A model generated the notes under the pieces. The model was given only the letters and a program-made list of their open reading frames with translations, was not told where the DNA came from and made no database searches. From positions 1 through 44,054 of IMG/VR virus record IMGVR_UViG_3300047444_000134: DNA of 44,054 nt. One strand, written 5' to 3'. The position numbers and the translations under genes were made by a program. Within the stretch, counting starts at the first letter, position 1. Each line of letters begins with the position of its first letter. Positions 23,352-29,161 of this stretch are shown in pieces. The DNA comes from a virus.

Positions 23352-23561
23352 TTAGTTGACGACGGTACGACGGTTGCGGAAGTCGTCGCGGTACTGGTCG
23401 TAAACCTGGTCTCGCTCGTCTGTCTCGTAGAGGGCGTCCAAGAGCTTTCTGGCGATCTTGGAGCCGATGTATCGGCTGACGCGCTTGCTAACTCGAGAGC
23501 TCTTACCGACCAGTACGACACCAGTGGCGACACCGATGCCGAACACGATCGCGTGCTTCAT
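23352..23561 (-). CDS. Small membrane protein, 69 aa
   Basis: ATG at 23561 behind TAGGAGAG. One N-terminal transmembrane segment (HAIVFGIGVATGVVLVG, 3-19), then a strongly basic stretch (KSSRVSKRVSRYIGSKIARK) and an acidic/basic tail (YETDERDQVYDQYRDDFRNR). Likely type II or tail-anchored orientation with a cytoplasmic domain. No known function. Confidence 0.65.
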   Translation of the reverse strand: MKHAIVFGIGVATGVVLVGKSSRVSKRVSRYIGSKIARKLLDALYETDERDQVYDQYRDDFRNRRTVVN

Positions 23562-23568
23562 GACTCTC

Positions 23569-23694
23569 CTAGATCTTGCCTTGACGCTTGAGACGTGCGT
23601 ATATGGCGAATACCTGGCCATCGGTCATTCCGTCGACTTTCTTGGCCCAGGTCGTGCCTGGATACGCTCCTTTCACTAGCTCTCGTATCGGCAT
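23569..23694 (-). CDS. Small protein, 41 aa
   Basis: MPIRELVKGAYPGTTWAKKV then DGMTDGQVFAIYARLKRQGK I. The start is adjacent to the upstream stop (TGATCATG). It reads as one or two helices of a small nucleic-acid-binding or adaptor type; similar short proteins (PGxxWxxKVxxM...QVxAIYxRLxxxGK) occur in phages. Function unknown. Confidence 0.62.
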   Translation of the reverse strand: MPIRELVKGAYPGTTWAKKVDGMTDGQVFAIYARLKRQGKI

Positions 23695-23696
23695 GA

Positions 23697-24335
23697 TCAG
23701 TCGAGTTGCTCGGGACGGGGCAGGTCCAGCAGGTAGCCGTTGGAGGTGCGGGTGACACGACCGCCGATGCCTCGACCGGTCCATCCCCATTTCTCGTCGG
23801 TGTAGTGGAAGTTCTCGCCGACCAGCTCGTAGAGGTCCTTGACGCTGACCTGCTTGTACCTCTCGAGAATGAGGTCCATCTGCTCGAGAACGTCCTCGGC
23901 CTCAGCGCGGCTCTGGAGGATGATTTCCTCGAAGTTGTGGTTCGCACGGGCTCGCCGACTCATCGGCTCCCGATCGTCCCGACGGGTGGACATGCGGTCG
24001 TAAGCGGTTCGACCCACACCACCACCGAAGACGCCACCAGACGTCCTCGACGCGTAGCGACGCCCACCACCAGGACGGCTGTCCCCGAAGATCAGACGCT
24101 CCACGCCCTGGCTGAACGCATCGGCGATCATGTCGCGAGCGGCAGGCAGGAGGACATCGTCTATCACGTAGGACCGGACGCTGTTGAAGTCGCCGCCGAA
24201 GAACATCTCCCGAACACGCCGGCCCATCGGGGGCTTGCGGGTGATGACCTTTCCGGTGACGACCTTCTTGGGGATCTCCTTCTCTTCGACCTTAGGAGTA
24301 CCCATGCTGTTGCTGGGGAAGTCTTCGATTTCCAT
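23697..24335 (-). CDS. Conserved phage protein of unknown function, 212 aa
   Basis: ATG at 24335 behind TGAGGA. The N-terminus is disordered and charged (KVEEKEIPKKVVTGKVITRK). Then MFFGGDFNSVRSYVIDDVLL, PAARDMIADAFSQGVERLIF, an Arg/Gly-rich linker, and a C-terminal domain with HNFEEIILQSRAEAEDVLEQ, VSVKDLYELVGENFHYTDEK, WGWTGRGIGGRVTRTSNGYL, LDLPRPEQ. I recall this family across phages of Clostridia and Actinobacteria. A related stem-loop sits immediately upstream (24345-24377) with no recognisable promoter between stem and start, so expression may depend on read-through. Confidence 0.72.
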   Translation of the reverse strand: MEIEDFPSNSMGTPKVEEKEIPKKVVTGKVITRKPPMGRRVREMFFGGDFNSVRSYVIDDVLLPAARDMIADAFSQGVERLIFGDSRPGGGRRYASRTSGGVFGGGVGRTAYDRMSTRRDDREPMSRRARANHNFEEIILQSRAEAEDVLEQMDLILERYKQVSVKDLYELVGENFHYTDEKWGWTGRGIGGRVTRTSNGYLLDLPRPEQLD

Positions 24336-24344
24336 GTGTTCCTC

Positions 24345-24377
24345 AAAAGCGAAACCCAAACCACCGGTTAGGGTGGC
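24345..24377 (-). terminator. Stem-loop of the recurring CTAAC-loop family (copy a)
   Basis: Minus strand: GCCACCCTAACCGG then TGGTTTGGGTTTCGCTTTT. CCCTAACC pairs with GGTTTGGG (one mismatch) and T-rich sequence follows, as in an intrinsic terminator. The next start codon (24335) comes only 10 nt after the T-rich tail, so it could also be an attenuator or processing site. Confidence 0.6.
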
Positions 24378-24399
24378 GTGGGATTGGGATGGGTACGGG

Positions 24400-24639
24400 T
24401 CAGAAGAAGCGGATCTTGCAGGCAGCGTCCCAGATCTCGTCGATCACGCGGTCCGTGTACTCAGCGGCTTTCTCGCCGACGAGGCCACCGATCGCGGCTG
24501 CTGCCACACCAACGGCGATCTTCTTGTGGATCTTGTCGGTGGGCGCAACTGCGGCGGCGGCCCCGGCGATGATAAGCGCGCTTCCGTACTGGACAGCGAG
24601 CGCGACGACGGTCTTGGTGGTCTTGCGAGCGTCAGACAT
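24400..24639 (-). CDS. Small membrane protein, 79 aa
   Basis: ATG behind GATAAGGA, in a transcription unit with its own 35-nt promoter-like element (24656-24690). Ala/Gly-rich hydrophobic stretches VVALAVQYGSALIIAGAAAA and IAVGVAAAAIGGLVGEKAAE (about 10-31 and 40-59), then a C-terminal amphipathic helix (YTDRVIDEIWDAACKIRFF). Probably two membrane spans. No known family. Confidence 0.65.
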   Translation of the reverse strand: MSDARKTTKTVVALAVQYGSALIIAGAAAAVAPTDKIHKKIAVGVAAAAIGGLVGEKAAEYTDRVIDEIWDAACKIRFF

Positions 24640-24655
24640 GGCAGGGTCCTTATCG

Positions 24656-24690
24656 TAGGGGTCTCATTAAAGGCCCTGTTTTTCTTGCGA
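24656..24690 (-). promoter_or_regulatory. 35-nt promoter-like element, copy 1
   Basis: Minus strand begins TCGCAAGAAAAACAGGG, has TTTAAT in the -10 position and ends GAGACCCCTA, 17 nt before the start codon of the 79-aa gene. Length and arrangement are identical in five copies. Overlaps the end region of the upstream gene. Confidence 0.75.
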
Positions 24691-24693
24691 GGG

Positions 24694-24900
24694 TCAGGCC
24701 GCGGGGTAAACCGTGTCGTACATGTCCAGGTACTCGGTCGCGAAGACCGGCTTGCTGGTGTAGGGCTCCGGTGCCTGGTTGCCGAAGATCACGACAGTGG
24801 TGTCGGCCGGCGGGTTGTCGGTGAGGTACTGCTTGACGTCCGGCGGGAAGCCCTGGAAGAGGATTTGACCGAGTGCGGAGGTCTTGACGGTGTCGTACAT
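24694..24900 (-). CDS. Hypothetical protein, 68 aa
   Basis: ATG at 24900 behind AAGGAG. MYDTVKTSALGQILFQGFPP, DVKQYLTDNPPADTTVVIFG, NQAPEPYTSKPVFATEYLDM, YDTVYPAA. Soluble, acidic; MYDTV opens the protein and YDTVY recurs at its end. No recognised family. It sits between membrane-protein units. Confidence 0.6.
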   Translation of the reverse strand: MYDTVKTSALGQILFQGFPPDVKQYLTDNPPADTTVVIFGNQAPEPYTSKPVFATEYLDMYDTVYPAA

Positions 24901-25033
24901 GCTTCTCCTTAGTGGTTGGGATGAAGGGCGCATGCCCCCTCGTCAGGGCTACTGTCGTTTAAGCCAAGCGTCATTCTCGAGAGACCCCTATACCCCATCG
25001 AGACTTTCGCTGTGGCCCCAATCATCTGGTTGA

Positions 25034-25564
25034 TCAGGCCGCGTGCTTGAGGTTCTTACGCCGCATCGCGACCAACAGCACCTGCTTGGTCCAGTCCTCC
25101 TCGACCCGCCCGACGGCGGCGTAGAACTGCTCGTCGGTCATCTTGAGCAGGTCCTCGTCGGAGTACTCGCGCTTCTCCTCGTCGAAACCGGCGGACATGT
25201 CCTCGGGAACGATGCTCCTGAGGAACTCCACCAGGCCGACGCCGTTGTTGACCATGAGCTCCATGAAGAGCTCCTCGTACGCCGGCGTCTGCATGAACTC
25301 GTCGACGATGTCCTGGTTCTTGACGAGTCGGTTGCCCTCGCGCTTGCCGACCGACAGCGTGAGAACCTGCTTGAGCGCCGTGAAGACCTGCTTGCCATCG
25401 CGAGCTTCGGAGATCTCCTTGATGTACGCCTGCAGATCTCCGCCAGGGGCGGACACCATCCACTCGGCGAGCTCGGCCTTGTTGAGACCGAAGTTGTAGG
25501 TCTCGGTGACCATCTCGCCGTCGAAGTTGCGGAACGTTATGGTCTTGGCGACGGGCTTGTTCAT
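25034..25564 (-). CDS. Conserved phage protein (NFGLNKAELAEW family), 176 aa
   Basis: ATG at 25564 in TGAACAAGCCCGTC; an upstream extension rich in Arg/Pro/Thr is a shadow. Blocks: AKTITFRNFDGEMVTETYNF, GLNKAELAEWMVSAPGGDLQ, SVGKREGNRLVKNQDIVDEF, TPAYEELFMELMVNNGVGLV, FLRSIVPEDM. Similar proteins in phages are sometimes placed among tail chaperone-like proteins, but this gene lies in the membrane-protein cluster, far from tail genes. Role unknown. Confidence 0.68.
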   Translation of the reverse strand: MNKPVAKTITFRNFDGEMVTETYNFGLNKAELAEWMVSAPGGDLQAYIKEISEARDGKQVFTALKQVLTLSVGKREGNRLVKNQDIVDEFMQTPAYEELFMELMVNNGVGLVEFLRSIVPEDMSAGFDEEKREYSDEDLLKMTDEQFYAAVGRVEEDWTKQVLLVAMRRKNLKHAA

Positions 25565-25577
25565 GTGGTACTGCCTC

Positions 25578-25865
25578 TCAGCTGGAGGAGTCCTCGGAGG
25601 CCTCGTCGGCGTCCTTGGTCTCGGTGTTGTTGACGTTCTTGAGGATGACGTAGGCGACGCCCACGACGGCCGCACCGGCCCAGATGACGGTGGTCTTGTG
25701 CTTCTTCAGGGCAGCCTTGAGCTTACCCAGCTTCGAGTTGTCGACCTCGCCGTCGGTGACGTCCGTGATGACCTCGGTGACGATCTCCTCGGCCTTCTGC
25801 ACGGGGATCTCGGTCTTCTCGGCGGTCTTGTTCAGGTCGGACGGCTTGGCGGTGTTCTGGGTCAT
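25578..25865 (-). CDS. Single-span membrane protein, 95 aa
   Basis: ATG start, 14 nt upstream of the next gene. Acidic N-terminal 45 residues (VQKAEEIVTEVITDVTDGEV), a basic patch (KLKAALKKHK), one transmembrane helix (TTVIWAGAAVVGVAYVILK, about 58-76), and an acidic Ser/Asp/Glu tail. Topology resembles several other small proteins of this cluster. Unknown function. Confidence 0.66.
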   Translation of the reverse strand: MTQNTAKPSDLNKTAEKTEIPVQKAEEIVTEVITDVTDGEVDNSKLGKLKAALKKHKTTVIWAGAAVVGVAYVILKNVNNTETKDADEASEDSSS

Positions 25866-25921
25866 GACAGATCCTCAGAGATGTTGAAGTGGACGTGCTG
25901 GAAGTAGTGGTACGCGGCTCT

Positions 25922-26692
25922 TCAATGAGCGGAGAAGTACCCGCGTACCGGAATCGTACGGAAGTCGATCACGATGCACGGACGGCCGTCAGGAGCCATC
26001 GCGGTGCTGTAGTCGATCTCGAACTTCGCGTCCGTGTTCCATCCGAGGTTGTCGCTCTCGGACGTGCTCTCCAGACCGATCAGGCTGTAGAAGTCGCTGA
26101 GCGACGCGTAGTCCTGATGGATGATCTGGTAGTTGATGTCGTTCTCAGCAGAACGAATTGCCTCCATGTCGCCGTTGAAGTAGCGACCGGTGTGGGCGTC
26201 CATGCAGAGGACGGTTCCCGTGCCGACCAGAGTGACCTCAGCCGAAGGCGGCCGACGATCGATCCGGTCCTGGGCGACGGCGTCGCGGACCTTCTGCTCT
26301 TTGTTCTTGCCGATCTGCTCGACGACCTTGTTCTGGTACTCCTTGAAGCCCTTCTGGACTGCGGTGTACGCAGAGGCCAACGCCGCAGCTCGCGTCGTGG
26401 AAATGCGGTTCGCGCCGATGATGCAGGCGATTGTCAGGACGGCGGTGCCGGCGGCCGGGACGTAGTAGCGCCAGGTCAGTTCGACCTTCTCGCGCTTGCT
26501 GAGCGGGTGGGTCTTCTCCTCCACGTCCAGCATTCCCTGGTGATCGGCGATGACCTGGGCGGCCTTGAACGTGGCCTTGCCGGTGAAAACGATGGAAGAA
26601 ACGGTTCCCACCACGGCGATGCCGGTGAGAATGGCCGGCGCGTTGTCGATCGCGGCTTTCTGGGCGGTTCGGAAGAATGCGCCGATGCTCAT
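25922..26692 (-). CDS. DUF6353-like membrane protein B, 256 aa
   Basis: ATG overlapping the 59-aa gene stop by 4 nt. Same layout as protein A (22384-23310): first span about 18-40 (NAPAILTGIAVVGTVSSIVF), loop beginning GKATFKAAQVIADH, second span about 77-98 (VPAAGTAVLTIACIIGANRI), then STTRAAALASAYTAVQKGFK (compare AATAAYGAIQQSFNEYR) and a soluble C-terminal domain with LVGTGTVLCMDAHTGRYFNG and GWNTDAKFEIDY. The C-terminal domain is shorter and diverged. Paralogy is seen directly in the shared layout and motifs. Confidence 0.75.
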   Translation of the reverse strand: MSIGAFFRTAQKAAIDNAPAILTGIAVVGTVSSIVFTGKATFKAAQVIADHQGMLDVEEKTHPLSKREKVELTWRYYVPAAGTAVLTIACIIGANRISTTRAAALASAYTAVQKGFKEYQNKVVEQIGKNKEQKVRDAVAQDRIDRRPPSAEVTLVGTGTVLCMDAHTGRYFNGDMEAIRSAENDINYQIIHQDYASLSDFYSLIGLESTSESDNLGWNTDAKFEIDYSTAMAPDGRPCIVIDFRTIPVRGYFSAH

Positions 26693-26868
26693 GCGTTGTC
26701 CTTGTTGATGCGGGTTACGGTGTTCAGAACGACACCGGATGCGGTCTTCTTCTCGTCCCCGGTTGCGCTCATGCCGATGTACACGCCGGCGAGGAAGGCG
26801 AGTGCGCCTCCGGTGGCAACAACGACAGAGGTCACTGCGGCGGTGGTGAAGATGCCGATCAGCTTCAT
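26689..26868 (-). CDS. Small membrane protein, 59 aa
   Basis: ATG at 26868; the stop overlaps the start of DUF6353-like B, so the two are co-translated. One long hydrophobic N-terminal segment (IFTTAAVTSVVVATGGALAF then LAGVYIGM, about 5-34) and a short polar tail (SATGDEKKTASGVV, NTVTRINKDNA). Probably a partner of the DUF6353-like protein. Confidence 0.62.
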   Translation of the reverse strand: MKLIGIFTTAAVTSVVVATGGALAFLAGVYIGMSATGDEKKTASGVVLNTVTRINKDNA

Positions 26869-26870
26869 AG

Positions 26871-27317
26871 TCAGCTCCGGGACATGTGAATGGTCGAGTG
26901 GACGCCCATGATCGAGTAGTCGAACGAGAGGTCGTCGTTGGTGTAGTTGAAGACCTTGACGGTTTCGTTGGAGGCGAAGATCTGACTCGCCATGGCGTCC
27001 TGGTCGCCCAAGGAGGAGATGGTGCCCACCACTCCGTCAGCCGGCTTGAACGAGCCCATCCAGAAGATGCCGCCCGAAGTACCGTACTGGGACCAGATCT
27101 GTATCGAATCCGCGGTGACGTCGGCGGTGAACTTCACGCCGTTGGGTCCGCTCGACTCGACCCAGTGGCCGGTGAGGCTCTTCGCACTGATCCCGACAGG
27201 TGCCGGGCTCGGGGTAGCGCTTGACGTGGTGAAATACGCGGCGATGTCGAACGCAGCCACCAGGGCAACGAGCACCGCGAACACGATCAGAAACCTCTTC
27301 GGAAACGCCTTGCGCAT
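26871..27317 (-). CDS. Membrane-anchored extracytoplasmic protein, 148 aa
   Basis: ATG behind ACAGGAGAG. Basic N-terminus and one span (FLIVFAVLVALVAAFDIAAY, about 9-28) give a signal anchor without a lipobox. The outer domain reads SLTGHWVESSGPNGVKFTAD, ADSIQIWSQYGTSGGIFWMG, SFKPADGVVGTISSLGD, FNYTNDDLSFDYSIMGVHST. This GxW...SLGD...LSF...MGV pattern is a family I associate with actinobacterial genomes and their phages. A surface role such as superinfection exclusion is conceivable but unsupported. A family stem-loop lies just upstream. Confidence 0.7.
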   Translation of the reverse strand: MRKAFPKRFLIVFAVLVALVAAFDIAAYFTTSSATPSPAPVGISAKSLTGHWVESSGPNGVKFTADVTADSIQIWSQYGTSGGIFWMGSFKPADGVVGTISSLGDQDAMASQIFASNETVKVFNYTNDDLSFDYSIMGVHSTIHMSRS

Positions 27318-27331
27318 GGTGCTCTCCTGTC

Positions 27332-27372
27332 AAAAAGTGAAACCCAAACTCCGTGTTAGGGAGTGTGGGCTT
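27332..27372 (-). terminator. Stem-loop of the CTAAC-loop family (copy b)
   Basis: Minus strand: AAGCCCACACTCC, loop CTAACAC, GGAGTTTGGG, then TTTCACTTTTT. CCCACACTCC pairs with GGAGTTTGGG with one mismatch, followed by a T-tract: intrinsic-terminator form. The ribosome site of the next gene (27317) begins right after the T-tract, with no promoter in between. Confidence 0.65.
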
Positions 27373-27391
27373 GATGGTCTGTTGGGGAATA

Positions 27392-27637
27392 TCAGTCTTC
27401 GGTGGTCTCGTCGGACGTCTCGGTCTCGGAGTCCTCGTCGGAGCTCATCGACTTCACGATGGCGAAGCCGACAACGGCGAGGGCGGAGGCTGCGGTGACG
27501 ATCAGGGCAATCTTGCCGATCTTCCGCGCCTTCTCCTTCGTCTCGTCGTCGATCTCGGCCTGGCGGCTGTTGATGATCTTGGTGAGGAGGGACTCGTCGG
27601 TGGCGGGGGTGGTCTCGTTGATGACGGTCTTGGACAT
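27392..27637 (-). CDS. Single-span membrane protein, 81 aa
   Basis: ATG at 27637 behind GAAAGGAA; an earlier ATG overlaps the ribosome site. N-terminal charged helix (SLLTKIINSRQAEIDDETKE), one transmembrane helix (IGKIALIVTAASALAVVGFA, about 40-60), and a Glu/Asp/Ser/Thr tail. It is its own unit between a promoter-like element (27652-27686) and a stem-loop (27332-27372). Unknown function. Confidence 0.7.
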   Translation of the reverse strand: MSKTVINETTPATDESLLTKIINSRQAEIDDETKEKARKIGKIALIVTAASALAVVGFAIVKSMSSDEDSETETSDETTED

Positions 27638-27651
27638 GGGGTTTCCTTTCA

Positions 27652-27686
27652 TAGGGGTCTCATTATGAGCCGTGTAATTTTTGCGA
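27652..27686 (-). promoter_or_regulatory. 35-nt promoter-like element, copy 2
   Basis: Minus strand TCGCAAAAATTACACGG, CATAAT at the -10 position, then GAGACCCCTA. Flanked by GGTCTC upstream, so the element is bracketed by the inverted repeat GGTCTC/GAGACC, and CTCATAATGAG inside it is nearly palindromic. It ends 15 nt before the start codon at 27637. Confidence 0.78.
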
Positions 27687-27693
27687 GACCACG

Positions 27694-27725
27694 AAACCTA
27701 AACCCCGTGTTAAGGGGTTAGGCTT
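27694..27725 (-). terminator. Stem-loop of the CTAAC-loop family (copy c)
   Basis: Minus strand: AAGCCTAACCCC, loop TTAACAC, GGGGTTTAGG, TTT. Strong stem with one bulge, placed directly upstream of promoter-like copy 2, so it would end transcription from the previous unit just before the next one starts. Confidence 0.65.
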
Positions 27726-27743
27726 GAGTTGTACGAGGGAATA

Positions 27744-27902
27744 TCAGTCGTTCTCGACGTACTTCCGAGCGGCGCGTCCAAGGAGGTAGATGGCGAGGAA
27801 AGAGGCGGCCTTGATACCGACGATGATGGCGATATTCTTGGCGAGCTCCTTCTGCATCTGCTTCTTGTACTCTTCGCTGTTGGGCGAGAGGGAGGGAATC
27901 AT
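27744..27902 (-). CDS. Single-span membrane protein, 52 aa
   Basis: ATG at 27902 behind GAAAGGA; upstream in-frame codons read through the promoter-like element and are excluded. MIPSLSPNSEEYKKQMQKEL then one transmembrane helix (NIAIIVGIKAASFLAIYLLG, about 23-42) and a short basic/acidic end (RAARKYVEND). Own unit between copy 3 of the promoter-like element and stem-loop c. Unknown function. Confidence 0.7.
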   Translation of the reverse strand: MIPSLSPNSEEYKKQMQKELAKNIAIIVGIKAASFLAIYLLGRAARKYVEND

Positions 27903-27916
27903 GATGGATCCTTTCG

Positions 27917-27951
27917 TAGGGGTCTCATTATGATCCATGTTATTCCTGCGA
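27917..27951 (-). promoter_or_regulatory. 35-nt promoter-like element, copy 3
   Basis: Minus strand TCGCAGGAATAACATGG, CATAAT, then GAGACCCCTA, 15 nt before the start of the 52-aa gene. Same spacing as the other four copies. Confidence 0.78.
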
Positions 27952-27953
27952 GT

Positions 27954-27983
27954 GAAACCCAAACCACCGGTTGGTGGCTGGGC
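27954..27983 (-). terminator. Stem-loop of the CTAAC-loop family (copy d)
   Basis: Minus strand: CCCAGCCACC, loop AACC, GGTGGTTTGGG, TTTCACT. Lies immediately upstream of promoter-like copy 3. The T-tract is short, so termination efficiency is uncertain. Confidence 0.58.
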
Positions 27984-27989
27984 CGAGGG

Positions 27990-28235
27990 TTACTCGTCCT
28001 CGTCGTGCTTCGACTTGTTGATGATCACTTCGCTGATCGTGTGCAGGATGATCCCGAGGGCCATGAGGCCACCGATGGCGATGGCGACCTTGGCGACGAC
28101 GTCCGTTGCGATTTCGGAAATCACTTCGGGGTCGATCACTTCGGTCGGCTCGAACTCGGTGGCCTCTTGGCTGTCGGGGTCGGTCTTGGCGACACGGATG
28201 CGAACTTCACGGTTCTTCAAGAATCGATCAAGCAT
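27990..28235 (-). CDS. Single-span membrane protein, 81 aa
   Basis: ATG at 28235 behind GAAAGG. MLDRFLKNREVRIRVAKTDP opens the protein, a style seen in small actinophage membrane proteins. An acidic stretch and helix follow (VIDPEVISEIATDVV), then one transmembrane segment (VAIAIGGLMALGIILHTI, about 50-67) and a charged tail. Own promoter-like element and downstream stem-loop. Function unknown. Confidence 0.7.
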   Translation of the reverse strand: MLDRFLKNREVRIRVAKTDPDSQEATEFEPTEVIDPEVISEIATDVVAKVAIAIGGLMALGIILHTISEVIINKSKHDEDE

Positions 28236-28250
28236 GGCAGGGCCTTTCAG

Positions 28251-28285
28251 TAGGGGTCTCATTAAAGCCCATGTTTTTCTTGCGA
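28251..28285 (-). promoter_or_regulatory. 35-nt promoter-like element, copy 4
   Basis: Minus strand TCGCAAGAAAAACATGG, TTTAAT, then GAGACCCCTA, 16 nt before the 81-aa gene start. Nearly identical to copy 1, including the downstream AAGG...CCTGCCATG leader. Confidence 0.78.
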
Positions 28286-28289
28286 AAGG

Positions 28290-28328
28290 CAAAACCTAAA
28301 GCCCTTGTTAGGGGCCTTAGGCCTTTTG
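28290..28328 (-). terminator. Stem-loop of the CTAAC-loop family (copy e)
   Basis: Minus strand: CCTAAGGCCC, loop CTAACAA, GGGCTTTAGG, TTTTGCC. Ten-bp stem with one mismatch followed by TTTT, located just upstream of promoter-like copy 4. Confidence 0.66.
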
Positions 28329-28352
28329 GTCTTCCGGGGGTCGGGTTATCCG

Positions 28353-28649
28353 TTACCGGATCACCTTCGTGGCGAGCCCGAGGGCCTTGGTCGTGATGAC
28401 GTGCAGGCGCTCGAAGTTCATGAGGAGCCCCAGGGCGAGGAGGTTACCGCCGATCGCGAACAGGGTGTCAGCGCTCACGGTGCTCTTGGCGTTGTTGTCA
28501 ACATCCTTGAGCTTGTAGAGCTTGACGAGCTGGTCGGCGATAGCGTTGTACTCTTCGGTTCCGGGGGTCTCGGTCTTGAGGGCTTCGATGAGCTGGTCGA
28601 TCACCACGTTCAGGTCGTTGGGCTGGGTGCCGAAGGAAATCTGGAACAT
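28353..28649 (-). CDS. Conserved small actinophage protein with C-terminal membrane segment, 98 aa
   Basis: ATG behind GAAAGGA, 14 nt downstream of promoter-like copy 5. DLNVVIDQLIEALKTETPGT, EEYNAIADQLVKLYKLKDVD, then STVSADTLFAIGGNLLALGL and NFERLHVITTKALGLATKVI. This helical dimer-like N-terminus plus hydrophobic segment ending NFERxHVxTTKAL is a family I recall from many Streptomyces and other actinophage genomes. Function unknown. Confidence 0.76.
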   Translation of the reverse strand: MFQISFGTQPNDLNVVIDQLIEALKTETPGTEEYNAIADQLVKLYKLKDVDNNAKSTVSADTLFAIGGNLLALGLLMNFERLHVITTKALGLATKVIR

Positions 28650-28663
28650 GGGGTGTCCTTTCG

Positions 28664-28698
28664 TAGGGGTCTCAATATAACCCCTGTTACTTTTGCGA
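28664..28698 (-). promoter_or_regulatory. 35-nt promoter-like element, copy 5
   Basis: Minus strand TCGCAAAAGTAACAGGG, TATATT, then GAGACCCCTA, 14 nt before the 98-aa gene. It lies just after the holin gene; no family stem-loop is evident upstream of this copy. Confidence 0.76.
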
Positions 28699-28711
28699 CC
28701 CTTGTGAAGAC

Positions 28712-29161
28712 TCAGTTGCCGAACGTCGGCGGGTTCTGCGGCTCGGCGAAGCCACTGGGCGCGGACTGCTCGACGGGCCCCACGTTGAAGTTGGACGGAG
28801 CTGCGGACGCTACCTTGAAGGTGGCAATCGTCATCTTCTGCAGCTCCTCGGGAGCCTGGTGCAAGTTGAGCGAGAAGACCTTCTTGGCCTCGTCCTCGGC
28901 CACCTCGATGACACCGGCGTACTTGGTGTCGCTGTTGTTGTAGGTGACCGTCGAGTAGCCCAGAAGGGCCCCGAGGGCGGTGTTCACGGCCGCGATGGTC
29001 GCGACGACCTCCGTGGTGTCCGGCAGGTGCCAGATCTGGGAGAGGCCGAAGTAGAGCGTGCCGAGAGCCGGGAGGCCCGTCGAAGCGACGTGCTTGAGGA
29101 CGTTGTACGTCTTGTCATTCAGCAGCGGGCTCTTCTGGGCGGGGTGAGACGACACGGACAT
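28712..29161 (-). CDS. Holin, r1t-like
   Basis: 149 aa from the ATG at 29161 behind AAAGGGTCATCCCCA (weak ribosome site), overlapping the upstream gene by 47 nt. LLNDKTYNVLKHVASTGLPA, LGTLYFGLSQIWHLPDTTEV, VATIAAVNTALGALLGYSTV: two membrane spans (about 25-43 and 52-70) with the short polar turn typical of phage r1t holins (PF16945). The C-terminal half is a long polar tail. It would permeabilise the membrane to release the endolysin encoded some 22 kb away. Confidence 0.82.
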   Translation of the reverse strand: MSVSSHPAQKSPLLNDKTYNVLKHVASTGLPALGTLYFGLSQIWHLPDTTEVVATIAAVNTALGALLGYSTVTYNNSDTKYAGVIEVAEDEAKKVFSLNLHQAPEELQKMTIATFKVASAAPSNFNVGPVEQSAPSGFAEPQNPPTFGN

